Positions 50,231-63,135 of a stretch of 64,000 nucleotides of DNA are shown here, piece after piece; position 1 is the stretch's first letter, and the number at the start of each line of letters is the position of its first letter. The stretch lies in the NCBI GenBank assembly GCA_034008185.1, contig CM067087.1, positions 44,472,590 through 44,536,589 of the forward strand, given 5' to 3'. Made by a program: the position numbers and the translations under genes. The notes beneath the pieces are model-generated. The model had not been told where the DNA came from and made no database searches. It saw only the letters and a program-made list of their open reading frames with translations. Source of the DNA: Gorsachius magnificus (Eukaryota; Chordata; Aves; Pelecaniformes; Ardeidae).

Positions 50231-53200
50231 TTTTTGTATTTTTGCTCAGTGACAATACTGCAAATATACATCATCATAAGACAAGGAATCGGAACCATTC
50301 ACTTCAGAACCATTATACCCATAAAGAGTGTTTGGAATAAGCTCCTGTGTACATCCATATCCTTTGATAATTAGCAAAAGTGGAAGTGAAATTCTGAAAA
50401 CAGCCCGAAAATAAATTGTGTATTTTCAGTTCCCAGGTATGAGGGCCTGTCTTTGAGGACTAATAAAATGCATTTATGAACAGCCAGAGCACTTAAGAAT
50501 ACACAGCATGTTTGACATAGTAACAGACTGCCTTTGTTGTGCACCACAGTAGTTAAATAAATTCATATCTCTTTTCCTCTTTCTGGTAATTTAAGCATTA
50601 GTAGTGTTGATATCCAATCTGGACTGCCTATGGCTTTTCTTTTGACATCAACAGTAATGATCTTGGAAGGAATCACATTTATAAAACCATCCAACAAAAA
50701 AGAACATAACAAAACATGACAAGTATATTTCTCTGAAATGTAAGTGGAAAAGATATTGATTTAATACAGTATAGGTATTTACATTATTCATATTTTATGC
50801 TGCTGATTAAATCCTTTCTCACACCCTGCAACTAATACAATCAAGTGATAAAATTAACAGTGTTTTTACATTGAAAACTATTTCTGCCTTTGGTATAAAC
50901 ACTCATTCATTGAGCCTAATAAGAGAACAGATTTTGAAGAACTGAGACCAACACCAACATTCAGTAAATTAATCAGACAGCAAACCCCGCTCCCCCTCAG
51001 TTCCTTTGCTGTTTACTAGACTACTGTGCAGACCAGAATACCACAATTTTTAATAAAATCTTTCAAGGCCATCTAAACTTTTTCAAGACAAAACAGCATG
51101 ATACTATTGAAATCTGAAACAAGTCTCAGGAGATGTTCTTACCACAAAAAAAAAAAATCTACTTTAGGAATCCTATATGAGATAAAATGCAGAACTTCAT
51201 ACAGAAAAACGTTCAGCTGCCTATGAGGGGCTGGGGTTATATTCAAAACACAGCGACTGCAGGGAGGCTCCCATGCATCTTCTGACGAATGAGTCCTCTC
51301 CACCAGTCCAAGACATCAACTTTTTAAAGGGTGAAGAGATTCCTTCAATAGCGCAGATATTACAGAGCTATTGCTTCTACCTCCCATCTCCTCCTTCAGT
51401 TTGGTGGCAACTACTCCCCAGTGTACAGGTGTGCCTATACTAGTTTCGTACAGCATACCCGACCTTGATTTGGTACCCGTGTAAGAGTGTAGCACCGATA
51501 TGACACCACCCTACGAGGGCTCCAGGTGTCCTCATGCCTGGTGGGACAGTTTCACATACAGTAAAAGTTTTCATCTGAAACCACTGCAAATTTACGGACA
51601 TGGTAAACTCATCCCATGAAACAAACCGTACCCTTCGTGTAGCTTCACCGAGAGGGAGAGTTTGACTCTTAAACCCCAGTTAAACCACAGGGGTGGGGCT
51701 CAAACAGCCTATTTTCTCTTCTGGCTGTGCCACGGATCCATGCCCCACCTACAGCAAGTCGTCTTATCTCCCTGCTCATCAGTTCGCCATGAGAAATACA
51801 ACAAGCATGTTGGACAGAAATAAGAGACCTCAGGTATTTGGGCATTAAATGGATGAGCACTGTGGAAAAGTGTATTGTGAGGGGAATGTATAATGCAAAC
51901 AGGGATGAGATAAGAGATATCCTATTCACAAAGATTATGTCTTTTGTGCCCAATATATGGGTGGCTAGCAGGTCACTGTGCAGGAATTACAAGTAATATA
52001 AGCGGGCATGAGGAAGCAATATTTTAACTTGAAAGGACTTGCAGAGGGATGAGAGAGAATTTGCATAAAACCAATACAGAGCAGATGGGAATGGACAAGC
52101 CTGCTGGTATCAAACACACGCCAAAGGAAAATTACAGAAGAACAAGGAAGTTATTGTAGATAGTACTTCGATATCCTAACCATACATGAAACCAAGAAAA
52201 CCTCTAAATCCACCAGAACAATCGCCTAAAGGGTTTAGCAAAAGGCCCCAAGTTTCTGCTAGAAAAATATCACATTACTGGTGACAAAAAGCCTTATCAT
52301 GTTTTCCTGTCTTTAATTGCTTTAGAAGGCAAAATACCTATGCATGCAAAAAAAAAAGTTGAGGGTAAATGCAAAGGTTACTATTGTATTAATGTGTGTT
52401 ATCTACTCTAACTTTCTTAATAGTGTTTTGCAAACATGAAAAGAGGCAGTCAATGGCAGAAGTATCTTTTCTGACAGCAAATATTTGGGGAAGCTTATTG
52501 TCTTTAGCCACAGAGCAGACTTTTTTGGAAAAAAAAAGAAGAAAATAAAATTGGCTCTGGATTCGAAGAAGATTGCAAAAAATAAGTGTTATGATGATAA
52601 GTATCAGTATTCTAGAATTATAAGTCCAAGATGTTTTCAGAGGCATGTGTCGGAGACGATGGTAAAAGGCAGAGAAATACATAGGCAGAAGTACAAAAGA
52701 GGTCTAAGGCAGGGGTGTGAAAATAGTTTATAGTTCATTAAAAAGAGGCAAGAATGCAGAAACTTTCCCAAGATGCATCTGCCCACCTCTGCACTCTTGC
52801 TTTGAGCCAGATCTTCTGCCGAGGTCGTTCTGGGAAGCTAATCCCCCTCGAGTACCATAGTCTCCTTTGCACGACTCCCAGGCAGGAGGGATAGAGATGT
52901 GTGGATCTATGAAAACTACCGCGTTTGGAGGAAAAATGTGCAAGTCACTCCCTCTTCTGCAATGGCAGACTAATTTTATTCTGTCTTTACTCTAGAGGAA
53001 TCAAATGCTTGATGGATGGAGCCTAAGAAAATCCCAATTCAGGTGGAGAATTATAACACAATAACCCATGAGTAATTTGTTACATAGCGACTGGCTGCCA
53101 GGAGGTGCTGGGAGGAGAGAAGGAAGCAAAAGTTAGCAAGGGCTAAAAGGCAGGCCACTTCCTGCAAGTGCTGAGGAGCAGTTTTGACCATATCCATTTG

Positions 53201-55260
53201 ACGATGCTGTGTTGCCAGACCTCTTCTCCCATTGTAGCCATGAAGGAAGAGAGATCTATGAAGCCCCAGGCCTTAGGACATTCATATTATTTTTCCAGTA
53301 ATCCAGAATTATGAAATAAGGCTTCAAACAAACAAAGAGAATGGAGATGACCATGGTGGATTTAGGTAAGAAAAAAGATTTGGTGCTCATGTGACCTGAG
53401 AACTGATTTCTGAGGAACATTCCTCCATCCTTCCTGACCCTCCCCCACAACCCGATTATCCACATAAATTAGAGTGAAACCAAAACCTTTTAATACCAGG
53501 GTGGTAAGCTGAGACATCACTTGACAGTGCCGAGTTTCAGCCTAGCTGGACACAAAGGATGAACATACCTGTGCGACTCAGCACCTGAAATCCCAAATTA
53601 CATTACTCCTGGATGTCACTTCGGTGGTGACACACATTAATAGCCCTGTTAAGCACAGATAGCGCAACACCACTTAGGTGTCTCCCTATGAGCCCTTGCC
53701 AGTAATGAGCTTTAAAGAAACAATGACTCACGGTAACACGAACTGCCGCAAGATCTCGCAGAAAAGGATGTGAGATAGCTCAAGAAGGGTGGCATACAGC
53801 CTGCACTCTGCAGCGCACCTCTTCCCACGGCCAGATGAAGGGACAGGTAATACAACCCGATGAGTAGACAACTGCTTTTAAGTCCTATGAATCACAGGAA
53901 TGTTTTCATCCCCCTTCCTCAACAACTCTGCTTCACCACCAATAAAGTTTCAACGGTTTTTTGGTCCTGCCTCCCTGAATTTCTTTTCCCTGCTTCCTCC
54001 TGGCTGCTGTGGTGAGACCCGGCACTGCCACATGCCCACAAGACCCTCGCCATCAACCACACGCCACTGGTGGGACCTGATCTTCCAAGGTGGGAACTAA
54101 TAGGAGATAAAAGCTCTCCTAAAGATCAAACCACTAAAGGGCAGTTTTTATGCAGTCTACGAAAATGGCATTTGGAAAGGGCCTTTTCCCACATGCTTCC
54201 AGGTATTTCTGCCCCAAAGGGTGTATTTTTTAATTAAACCCAGGAATTTTCTTACCTGCAGCACTGAAAACCTCGGATCTGGAATCCCAACCTGTCGTTG
54301 TGTAATCAGGGCTTAAGCCATTGCATCCACGTGCGGAGCAGAGAGCGGGGCAGACTCTGGCTCTGTGTATCTGCTCCACCATGCAAACAGGTGAAAAAAC
54401 TCAAATCCTTACAAAGGAATAAAATACGAGCAGTTTTTCTAAGGAATATTTTAAAGGACTTTGCTGGGTGAACGGCAGCTTGGGAGCAATGTTTATGGCA
54501 GAGCTATAAAATCACGAACAAATTAAAAGGATTTACAAGAGCGATTCAAGTCTCAAGCCAAACCGATTGAACGGCAGGAGATGATTCTCCTGGGGTCAGG
54601 AAGAAATAATTAGCACGGTACTTGTGGAAGAGGGTTTAGTATCATTTCTTGCCCTACCTATTAAGAAAAAAAAAGGTTATCCTTTCAGTTATGGCAGTAA
54701 GTGCACAGGAAGATCAGTCCTTATCTCTTCAATGCTTCACCTGGCTCTTTTTATGGAGCCTTTGTTCTTGTTTCAGCTCACCTGTTACAAGAGAGCTTTT
54801 TTTTTTCCCCCCTGCCATTTTAATGACCAAACACCTTAGACTTCGGATTTTAACTCTCAGACATCTGAATTCAAAGCCTCCAGCCAAACTGTTTAAAGCT
54901 CAATGGGCTTGCATACGTATTTTCAGCTAAAGTGGGCATTTTTTTTATATCCCTGATGTTCCCTGTCCATGTTATACCACTTGTTTCATCACTGCTGAAC
55001 ATGCACAAAACCCCCAACTAACTCAAGATCTGCAAAGATCTGCCTTGGAGTGTTTGGCTTATATATACAGATGCCCAAACACCTGCTGGTATCAGCAGGA
55101 GCAGTTCCAAAAGGCTCTGATCTCGGCATGTAACTAAAGAATAACTTAATTTGCAGAGATGCTTAGTGCTATGCTATTAAGGGATGATCAGTGAGAGCTT
55201 GTAACTATGAAAAGTTGTTATTACAATGTGCAAATTAAGAAAATATTAAAGGTAAGATGT
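50231..55260. other. Unique AT-rich sequence, no gene seen
   Basis: Open frames stay below 98 codons and have no recognisable domain. Short A- and T-runs are scattered (for example near 51146 and 52520). The sequence just left of the coding relic (54.6-55.25 kb) does not read as a continuation of it in any frame that I could follow. No RNA gene or transposon body was recognised. Confidence 0.55.
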
Positions 55261-55261
55261 A

Positions 55262-56571
55262 GCAAGGAGCAGAGATGTGTCCGAATACACTGCTGAAGGT
55301 GGTGATATCGGTGTCCACTGGCCTAAGCAAAAGTGCCCTGTGGACATTGTATTCCTTCCCCAGGGGCTGAGCCAAGTGAATGGAAAAGTTCTCTACAATT
55401 CATTAGCAATGAAATCAGAAAGGAGGAGTTACCTAGCAGAGGTCCATGAAAAATGTTTGGAGCCCCTAAAATTACAGAAAGTAATACAGGAGGATATCAA
55501 GGACAACAAATACCCTTTCTATGAACTTTTAAACTCTCATGTAGGTATTATATTGGTCCCAGTTAAATCCCAGAGGAGCACTCAAAGCCCCTTTCAGAAC
55601 ATGCAGTACCATGGCATCACCATGTGGTATTTAAACCACGGGGGCTTTTATGTGGATGCACACAAAAGGCCAAGGTGCCTGCTAGAGTTATTCTGAGCCC
55701 ACAAACTACACAAGGCTTACTTTCTACAAACCAGGGGGAACGGTACCAACACACAGAGAACGTCCACATTACTTTTTATTTTTCACAGGATCTTTTTGCT
55801 GAAAAGCCCCTGAAGTCCCTTCCCACTAATCCAGGCTGCCTGGTATATGGAGAAGGATCTCTCCAGACACTTTCCCTTTAGATCACAAAAGGAAACATCA
55901 ATCAAGTAAAAGATGGGAAATTATGACACCTAGCTGCTGAAGTTCAGCCCCAGTGGCCAAGTCAGAGTTGATCAGAGGGTACAGGTGACTATCCATCAAA
56001 TGACCTATCATAACACACATTAAAATGTCTGGGTTAATCAGGACAGTAGCCAAGAACAATATTTTTCTGCTGACTTTCATAACAGCAGGTACAAAAGCGA
56101 TCCCCTTGATACACTGGTCCGCAAGCATGCAAGACAAAATTTCGTTAACTAAACAAAATTCCAAGTATCATTTAAGCCAGAAATCACCAGCTCCTCACTG
56201 CACACCAAATACGGGACCAAGGATGTTTTAGCTGAAGAAGGGAGAGTATTAAATCTGAAGAGTTTTAGGTGTGATCTGGAAAATGCATTGAAGCCTGAGC
56301 TTAACTTTTGTGTTGCTACCTGTAATCACGTAAAACACAAAGTGAGATTGAAGGTTACTCCAGCACCACCTGATAGTGAAGTGGGATCGGTTGCAAGAAT
56401 CGTTATGATTACTCTGCAAAATACTTTAACATGGATGAGGAAGAATATCTTTATGAGGTTATTATAAATTGCACCACACGGTCATTAGAAAAATACCAGT
56501 GTGACTTTGTGCTCTGCTTATTTCACACTTGGCACGAGGAAATGATAAAACGGTTTTATTGTTACCAGTAA
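55262..56571 (+). pseudogene. Decayed protein-coding relic, possibly FIIND-like (NLRP1/CARD8-type)
   Basis: Protein-like segments run in order but in changing frames. One frame is open at 55277-55696 and a second at 55624-55881. The first frame reopens at 56153-56464. A last segment in the second frame ends at a stop at 56569-56571. Several stops lie between 55882 and 56152. Short landmarks are VDIVFLPQGL, FYELLNSHVGIILV, HITFYFSQD and KYGTKDVLAEEGRVLNL. Their spacing and order loosely resemble the FIIND (ZU5 then UPA) of NLRP1 and CARD8, where the parallels would be a LPHF-type strand, an ENPSFSP-GVLL strand and an ITFHLYLVP-type strand. If that is right, the Phe-Ser pair of the autoproteolytic site is not preserved. 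The last segment is acidic then cysteine-bearing and has no parallel that I recognise. A TTTTATTTTTCACAG acceptor-like sequence near 55775-55790 may be a relic of an intron boundary. The gene is broken, and its family is tentative. Confidence 0.5.
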
Positions 56572-58444
56572 AGACACTTCACATCTGTGAGACTACTTCC
56601 TCCTGAGGATCTCCAAGGCATTTCTCCAAGCTTGGGTGATTAGAGAGTTGCTCAACAGGGCAGGTGTTTCTCCTCAGCACCACAAGCAAGGAGTCACAGC
56701 ACAGCAGAGCTGTATGACTCGGGCACACACAGGGTGTCATTAATCAGGGGCAGATTCATCAGGTCCCAGCCCCAGGTGTTAATCAGAACTCCGCACTCGC
56801 CCCCATTTCTCCCCAGCCCTGGACCAGGGGCTCCTCCACCCAAAAATATTAACTGGGACCAGGTCCCCATCATGCATCGAGGGGACCCGTGCCTGTTGGT
56901 GGACAGTTTCCAGGGGGAAAATGCAAGGTTTTTTTCATGGATGACAGTTTGCAGGCAAGTGGGCAGTGCTCCTACAGGAGAGAGATGAGTCTGGTGTCAC
57001 CAGCTTGCAAGCAACTCATGGGCACTGTCCTGGAGCCGGCACCATCAGGCCAGCTCAACACCCAGTGTAGTCCTAAAGGAAAGGATTTTGTTTCTACATA
57101 TTTTTCTGGAGGGAAGCCTAGTAGTCAGGAGGGAAATTGTGCCTGTGGCAGTGCAAGTCAATGGGAATACTGGGGGTGAGCCTGGGCTCAGTGCTGAACT
57201 CTGTATCTGGGGCAGATTTTTAAGGCACACACTTAGAAGTTTTACTGGAATAAAGCCTAGAGTTACCCTGTTTGAGTAAAGCATGTTTATAAACATCTGA
57301 CTGATAAAGGATTTTTTTTCTGCCAACATGTGAACTAATTTATGATCTATAAAAGTAACAACTACAAACACCATTTATTCTTAAAAAAAAAATATCTCTT
57401 TGTCACTTATAATTATCATTGCCACTGCTGTATGTGTTACTACTGCTCTTCACTTGGAGCGGTTTGGTGGAAAGGATCATTAAATAATTAAATAGCTATA
57501 GACAGAGATGTGGGCTCAGCGCATCAGCAAGCTTTGGCAGAGGGACATTACATTTGGTTATGTCAGTTAGTGCAAGCAAATTTCCCAGCTTTGCACCAGG
57601 AAAGTAAAAAAAAAAAAAAAAAGAAAACATCTTTGTCAGGCAAATGATGGATGCTTATAACATTATACAATGAAAGAAGAGCTCAGGATATGTATACAAT
57701 GGCTCCAGTTCAAAAAAAGTCTGCAGCAACAAGCTCAATACAGGAACTTTTAAGTTATATGTACGTAAACCGAAAGGAAAGCTGAGAAACCTTCCGTCTT
57801 AGATGGATAAACTGTTTACCTAAACAGAAAGAAACACCATTAACTCTCATAAATGACAGTACAAAGATGCACAGACTGATAATCCAGGTTGGGTCTGCTG
57901 GATGAGGTCGAAAGCACGTGCTTACACAGCCCTTGTGCCTTAGACGTGGCTCACGCAGCCCCGAGCAAGCAGCTTGGGCTGGCTCCTGCTCTTTCCGAGC
58001 CCAGCTATAATAACTAAAACACAGACTAATTTCCATGTTTGTGATTTCCGTTCACAGTAATAGGATATAGGTATGATTCATAACGAGATGTCCAAAACGA
58101 TTTTAGAAGATGCTTCAGATGGCACACACTGGGGCTGAGACCATGGGGCTGTCCAAGCGAGGAGAACCGCAGGAGGGAAACATGACACACGCAACTCCAG
58201 ACACATCCCCGTGCCAGCTCACCCCACGGCGGGGCCGGATCCTGGCACCCAGCTGCATGTTGGAGCCACGCATCCCTGCCCGGGTGCTCCCCAGGGCACC
58301 CCAGCCCTGCTCCCAAACGTGCAATTCTGCTCACACCAGGGGCTGGGAGGGAAGAAACCATGTCCTGTGGTTAACTGGGAGGAGTGGAGGGCAGTGGTTT
58401 TCTTTCCAGTTTCTCTGGAAGTGCCTGTATGGCATTAAGTAAGT
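56572..58444. other. Unique sequence with a GC-rich patch, no gene seen
   Basis: Frames of up to 111 codons overlap on both strands (for example 58026-58361 minus and 58110-58442 plus) around a GC-rich patch at 58.14-58.36 kb, and none has a recognisable domain. A 17-base A-run lies at 57606-57622. The words GCAAGTCAATGGGAATACT near 57156 may be a trace of the old palindromic repeats seen elsewhere, too short to annotate. Confidence 0.5.
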
Positions 58445-58545
58445 TCACTTCTGTAGCATAGTTTTCCCATCTGGAAAATGGGAAGGGGGGATAGGACTTA
58501 ACCTCGCGAGCGTGTTAGAAGACAACATTTTAATGTGTATCCAGT
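58445..58545 (+). repeat. MIR-like SINE remnant
   Basis: GTAGCATAGTTTTCCCATCT, then GGAAAATGGGAAGGGGGGATA, then GGACTTAACCTCGCGAGCG and GTGTTAGAAGACAACATTTTAATG follow in order the well-known MIR core. That core runs CTCAGTTTCCCCATCTGTAA, AATGGGGATAATAATA, CTTACCTACCTCACAGGG, and then TGTTGTGAGGATTAAATG. The match covers about 100 bases with substitutions and small gaps. MIR-type elements predate the split of mammals and sauropsids, so their presence does not argue against a bird. Confidence 0.65.
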
Positions 58546-60913
58546 AATTTGAGATCCCAGGATAATAGTGCAGAGAATGATTATTATTGCGACAGAAGGC
58601 ATTCTTACTTCTAATGCACAAAGAAAACAAATAGCAAGAGAGTGAGGTTCGAAGATCTAACATTCATTTTATTTTTGTTTTTGAACTTTCTAATTTTTCA
58701 ATAATTGAGACCACAGATGTTCAGTTCCATATGTGCAACAACCCAGTTCCAACCCCTTCTGAAAACTGGTTGCCAGCTATGGAGGCAAGTAAGAATATAC
58801 TAAGCAAAAACAAAGAAACAAAATATTTAAACAAAAAAAAAAAATGTTGATACTTCTGTAATTCGCAATGATTTTCTCAAACCAGCCAGAATCTGGAGAA
58901 GCATTTGACAGTGTCTGGGCTTGAAGCCATGGACAGTATCCACTGCTTAGTGTTGTATAATTTACAAACTCCTGTTCTTTCAACAACTACTCAGAAAATG
59001 AAATTAAGTAAATATATAGCAGAAAAACAACTCAGAAGAACAGAGCAACTCCTTTGTATCATTCAAAAGGTGACGGCCTCTATGAAAGAAAACAACTTTC
59101 TGCAGTCTGCCAGAGCTAGAAGAACATCAAACTAACCAAACAACATGAAAGCTATGAAAAAAATGTGCATGCTTTTTACACAGTAACCTCCTCTGCAGCG
59201 GTATGTGACACAGAGATAGGTCCCTACACGCATCTGCCATCCAGGGAGACAGTTTTCGTGTGACACGGCTGGGCTCTGATAGTATCAGATTACAGAAGCG
59301 ATGGTAGTTGAGAAACACGTTGGAGCAAAGTACGTCTGTGCTGCTGAAGCTCCTTGTACTACTGGGCTACGGCTTGCTTGTTGTTTTGGGGACTCTTTAT
59401 TCATCAGTCCCAAGAGAAAGGAAAGAGCTCCCATATCGGCGGTCAAGGGAGAAGATCTGAGCCAAAACCTGGCACCCAGGGACCTCAAGCTGACAGTGGC
59501 TGCATCCCGCCATGCCCAGGGGACACGATTGGTCTGGAGCAGAGCAATGGGACCTTTCCCACAGCTGGGTCAGGAAACTTAAGAAATTGCTCCTTTATTA
59601 AACATATTAGAGACTCAGCCTTGTTTGCCTACTGATATCCTTGAAGGAAGGGAATACAAAGATGAGGGTGTGAATGCTATCTGCTGTATCACCACTTTCA
59701 GGCTGCTAGGACAGTTTTATTTGCTTTATAGTAATTCATTGCCAACTTCACACATAAAAGTTAAACACACTTTTTAAATGATAACACTCAAAAGACAGTT
59801 TTCAGAAGAAAAAAAAACCATCAGAATGCAAATCTCTACTTAAAAGGGGTTAGGTGGAGGTGACCGAAAAGTGCTCCCAGGTTTGTTTCTCCTCGCTGTT
59901 CCAGTAAACGTGGTGACCCTGGCCACCCGAGGGATGTAATGACCTGCAGGCCTTAGCAGAGCCTGGGGTGGGTAAGTGCCCAAAAGCACATTCCCCACAT
60001 GGGCTAGGACCATGCAGGAGCTCAGTCTCCCCCTCCTTGTGGGGCGACCGTGTCCCCATGCCCTGGGAGCCATTCCTGTGCTCATCCCGACCTCCTCGTG
60101 CTCGTCCCCGCTCCCCACTTCACCCCACCCGAGCACAAGCACATGGGGAGACCCGTAACATCAGTGGGCTTTGGACCAGCCATTAAACGCTCCGTTTTCC
60201 CTAGCAGTGGCAAGGACAGCTTAAAAAAGCTTTGCTTAAATGGAGTTATGAAAATATCAGCCACTGATCCAGAAGTTCTCAACAATTCAGTGATGCAAGG
60301 TCACTCCTAATTGCCTCCATCTTTCCTATTCTCTCTCCAGAGAATAATTACTTCAAGAAACAAAGTCCTGGTTTATTTTACTAAGATCCAGAAATTCCCT
60401 GCTTTTATAACAACAAGCAACTCCCCTCTTCTTCCGCTTTGGACTAAAGAGAATATTACCACTGTCAGTTATATGCTGGGGAACTGTTAACCCTTAACAT
60501 CCATGTGGTGAAAAAATAAACTGCAGAAATAATCGCCTCGTGTTTAGAATTACTCAACACTGTTAAAACAATCATTCATTTTGCTTGTTTGTAAATGGGA
60601 AGAACAGGACCATCCTTCAAAAGCACATTAGCCAGAATAAAAATTTCCCTGGAGTTGCTGTCTTAGAGCAAGACACAGCATTTCAAAACTTCCCTTTTGA
60701 TTTTTCAAATTCAAAAGCAAAAGAGACTCTGATAAAGCAAGCTTAGCATTCAGGTTTAGACAGCAGAGCTGCACGATTCCATCACTATGGTGGGCTCATT
60801 AAAAAAGCCAAGCCAGGGCAGTAATTTGTAAGTGAAAAGGGGAATTTCAGAGTTGGTCCTACAGTAACTGTTACCTGTCAGAGGAAAACAGCGGCCCACT
60901 CGGCTGACTTCTC
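58546..60913. other. Unique sequence with a C-rich patch, no gene seen
   Basis: Overlapping frames (93 codons twice at 59.30-59.64 kb plus, 100 codons at 59840-60142 minus) lack domains. A C-rich patch lies at about 60.03-60.15 kb with a short repeated TCGTGCTCGTCCC-like text. No RNA gene or transposon body was recognised. Confidence 0.55.
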
Positions 60914-60966
60914 ACTGTTATTATTATGGTATCATTATTACTATTGTATTGCAGTGCTATGGTATT
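60914..60966. repeat. Possible trace of an old amniote repeat
   Basis: TTATTATTATGGTATCATTA followed by CTATTGTATTGCAGTGCTATGG resembles one end of an old repeat I recall from sauropsid DNA. In that repeat a TTATTATTTGTATTATGGTAGCG-like block precedes a stretch ending GCTGTACAAACAC. The remaining parts are not seen, and an AT-rich simple stretch would look similar. Confidence 0.3.
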
Positions 60967-61226
60967 AACCATCCAACTCAACTTCATCTTGGGAAAAAGC
61001 AACCCTCACATAACCTTTTTAGGAACAGCTTGGGAAAAACCTGCAACAAGAACCGCTCCCAGTCGGTGATGGAATCCATCCCACACCCTCTTCTCTAAAG
61101 CCTTCTAAGAAGGCTGAAACCTTCACAGTCATCTCTGTTATTCAGTATTTCCTCACAACCATTTTCTGCAACTACTCTGAGGTCCATGGATCTCTCAAGG
61201 ACGCTTTGGTGAAATCACCTGATGTT

Positions 61227-61253
61227 CTGAATTTAAATAGAATTTAAATTCAG
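61227..61253. repeat. Perfect 12-bp palindrome with 3-nt centre
   Basis: CTGAATTTAAAT (61227-61238) and ATTTAAATTCAG (61242-61253) are exact complements around AGA. The AT-rich composition raises the chance of such a palindrome. The near-absence of a spacer favours cruciform extrusion. No transposon or target duplication was identified around it. Confidence 0.85.
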
Positions 61254-63034
61254 CAATATTCTGCAAAACTACAGAAGAAATCATCCTGACCAGGCTGGGC
61301 CAGGTCCCAGAGAGGCTGCCTCAAGTGAGAAATGCTCTGCTATGACCAGGAACCTTCCACAGCTTCTTGAGCCCTTGAACCGTGGGTCTGTTTCATTCCA
61401 GCCATTTGAGTAAGTGGCTTTGCACCTCCAGCTCCAGCCTGGATTTGGAAAGAAAGTGCCCGAAAGCTATAAGAAAGTTTTATAAGCACTTCTGACAGGG
61501 CCAGGAAGTCCCCAAATCGCATGAGAAAACCTGTTGCTCACCGCCTTCTGCTTCAGTATCACAGTGCTGAACCAGGACCTAATATGCAGCTACCAAGAAA
61601 TCCTGAAATACTGGGAAAATCGAAGGGAGGAGTTTAATTAAGGGAGAATTCTCTTATTCCTTTGGATAGACTCAGTTTCAAATTAATTTATTAAATTCTT
61701 TCTCTAAATTGCTCAATTTACAATGCAATTTTGCAGATTTGGTAAGTTATTTCAGGGTAGCCCATCACACTCTTAGTGGTCTGCCATAAAAGAAGCCAGA
61801 CTGAATCTTTGAAGCTTATTCATCACCTAGACGAGTTTCCTGGTCATAAAAGTCCCATGAGAGACTTGAGAAATGAGGATGTGAAGGAAACAGATGCACT
61901 CTGATCAAACCAAAAGGATCTTCAGGAAATCTTATTTTTATAGGTAAAATTATAACAAAAAATCAAATAAATTTCTCAAGCATAAATAAAAATAAAAACT
62001 GTTGTATTCTAATCTTAAATTAAGGTATATATTAACCCATAGACCATCTGCTTCTTATCTTAACATGTGTCGAGATAAAATTTTGTTTCACAAAAGAAAA
62101 GGTAACAGTTGCTTTAAGAAAAAATTATGAAGAAAGGCAACCCCCTCTCTCTGGTGTTTAGTGCCTTTTTGGTCAGCTCCTCTCCTTCCTTAAGTGGAAT
62201 TAACAGACTGGAAAAAACCCCAGCTACCCTGAATCTTCAGCATTGCTTGGAAGATTTTCTAAACCCAACACCAGTCTTATTCCACGTGAAGCTCTCGTTT
62301 GACATTACAACTTTTTCTTCTGCTGAAGGCAGCTATCTGGTTTCTGGATTAAAATGTTTTCTTGCATTCTTCTCAATCCACTTAATAATATCCCATCTCT
62401 AAATCCACTTGGCAAGTCTGAAGTGTAGTCACCATGGTGTAAAAATACTTTTAAGGGTAAGTGCCCTATCACCTGCCATCAGAACAGACTATATGCTCTT
62501 TAATGCCTAAATGCTGCCTACCTACATCCGTGCTGAGCCCCTCTCCAGGGCCATCATAGCTCCTGAGAGAGTAACAGTTCAACACAGCAGCACTGATATC
62601 ACAAATTAGCTTTTCCCCGGGTAAAGAAGAGAGGAGTTTATTATGTTGGTTACCAAGTCCTATAGCCAGCATTTCATGACAGCTTTTATTAACAGTAGCC
62701 TTCTATATTCTCTTGCTTATGACTTTCTGACAATGCCTCTCTCCAACATAACTCCTTCCATGTGTAGCCTGAAGCCAGAGAAATATTTTCCCAAATAAAT
62801 TTGATAACAAATCTCATCAACTGATTTGCAGGTTGGACAAGTATTTTAAAACCCCTTTACATCATGTGTCTGGAACAAATGATCTAAGCTTAAGGTTTGG
62901 AAGATGGTGTCGTGTACATTCCTACAATGTTGAGACCAGAGAAATTAAGATTCTGCACAAGTGGGACAGTCAACACGATTTCAGAGCTCTGCAGAGATAC
63001 TAATGATTTTAGCAATACAGCATCCCGTAAGACA
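61254..63034. other. Unique AT-rich sequence, no gene seen
   Basis: No frame exceeds 91 codons (62127-62402 plus), and none has a recognisable domain. No RNA gene, long homopolymer or transposon body was seen. Confidence 0.6.
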
Positions 63035-63135
63035 GATAAGAATTATAATCCCCATTTAGACTGGGAGACACTAGAGCACACACATGCACAGAAAATCCAC
63101 AAGTACAGGAACCCGCAGCAAGGAGGGAACTTAGT
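63035..63135 (-). repeat. Possible MIR-like SINE remnant, reverse orientation
   Basis: ATAAGAATTATAATCCCCAT, then TTAGACTGGGAGACACTAGAG, then CACACACATGCACAG and later AACCCGCAGCAAGG follow in order the complement of a MIR core. That complement runs TATTATCCCCATTTTACAGA, GGGGAAACTGAGGCACAGAG, and later CACACAGCAAG. The spacing is irregular and the match is weaker than at 58.45 kb. Confidence 0.45.

Noticed and set aside
55775..55790. Acceptor-like TTTTATTTTTCACAG as evidence of a live spliced gene
   Set aside because: Such sequences are frequent by chance. The surrounding frames are broken by stops and shifts, so it is mentioned only as a possible relic.
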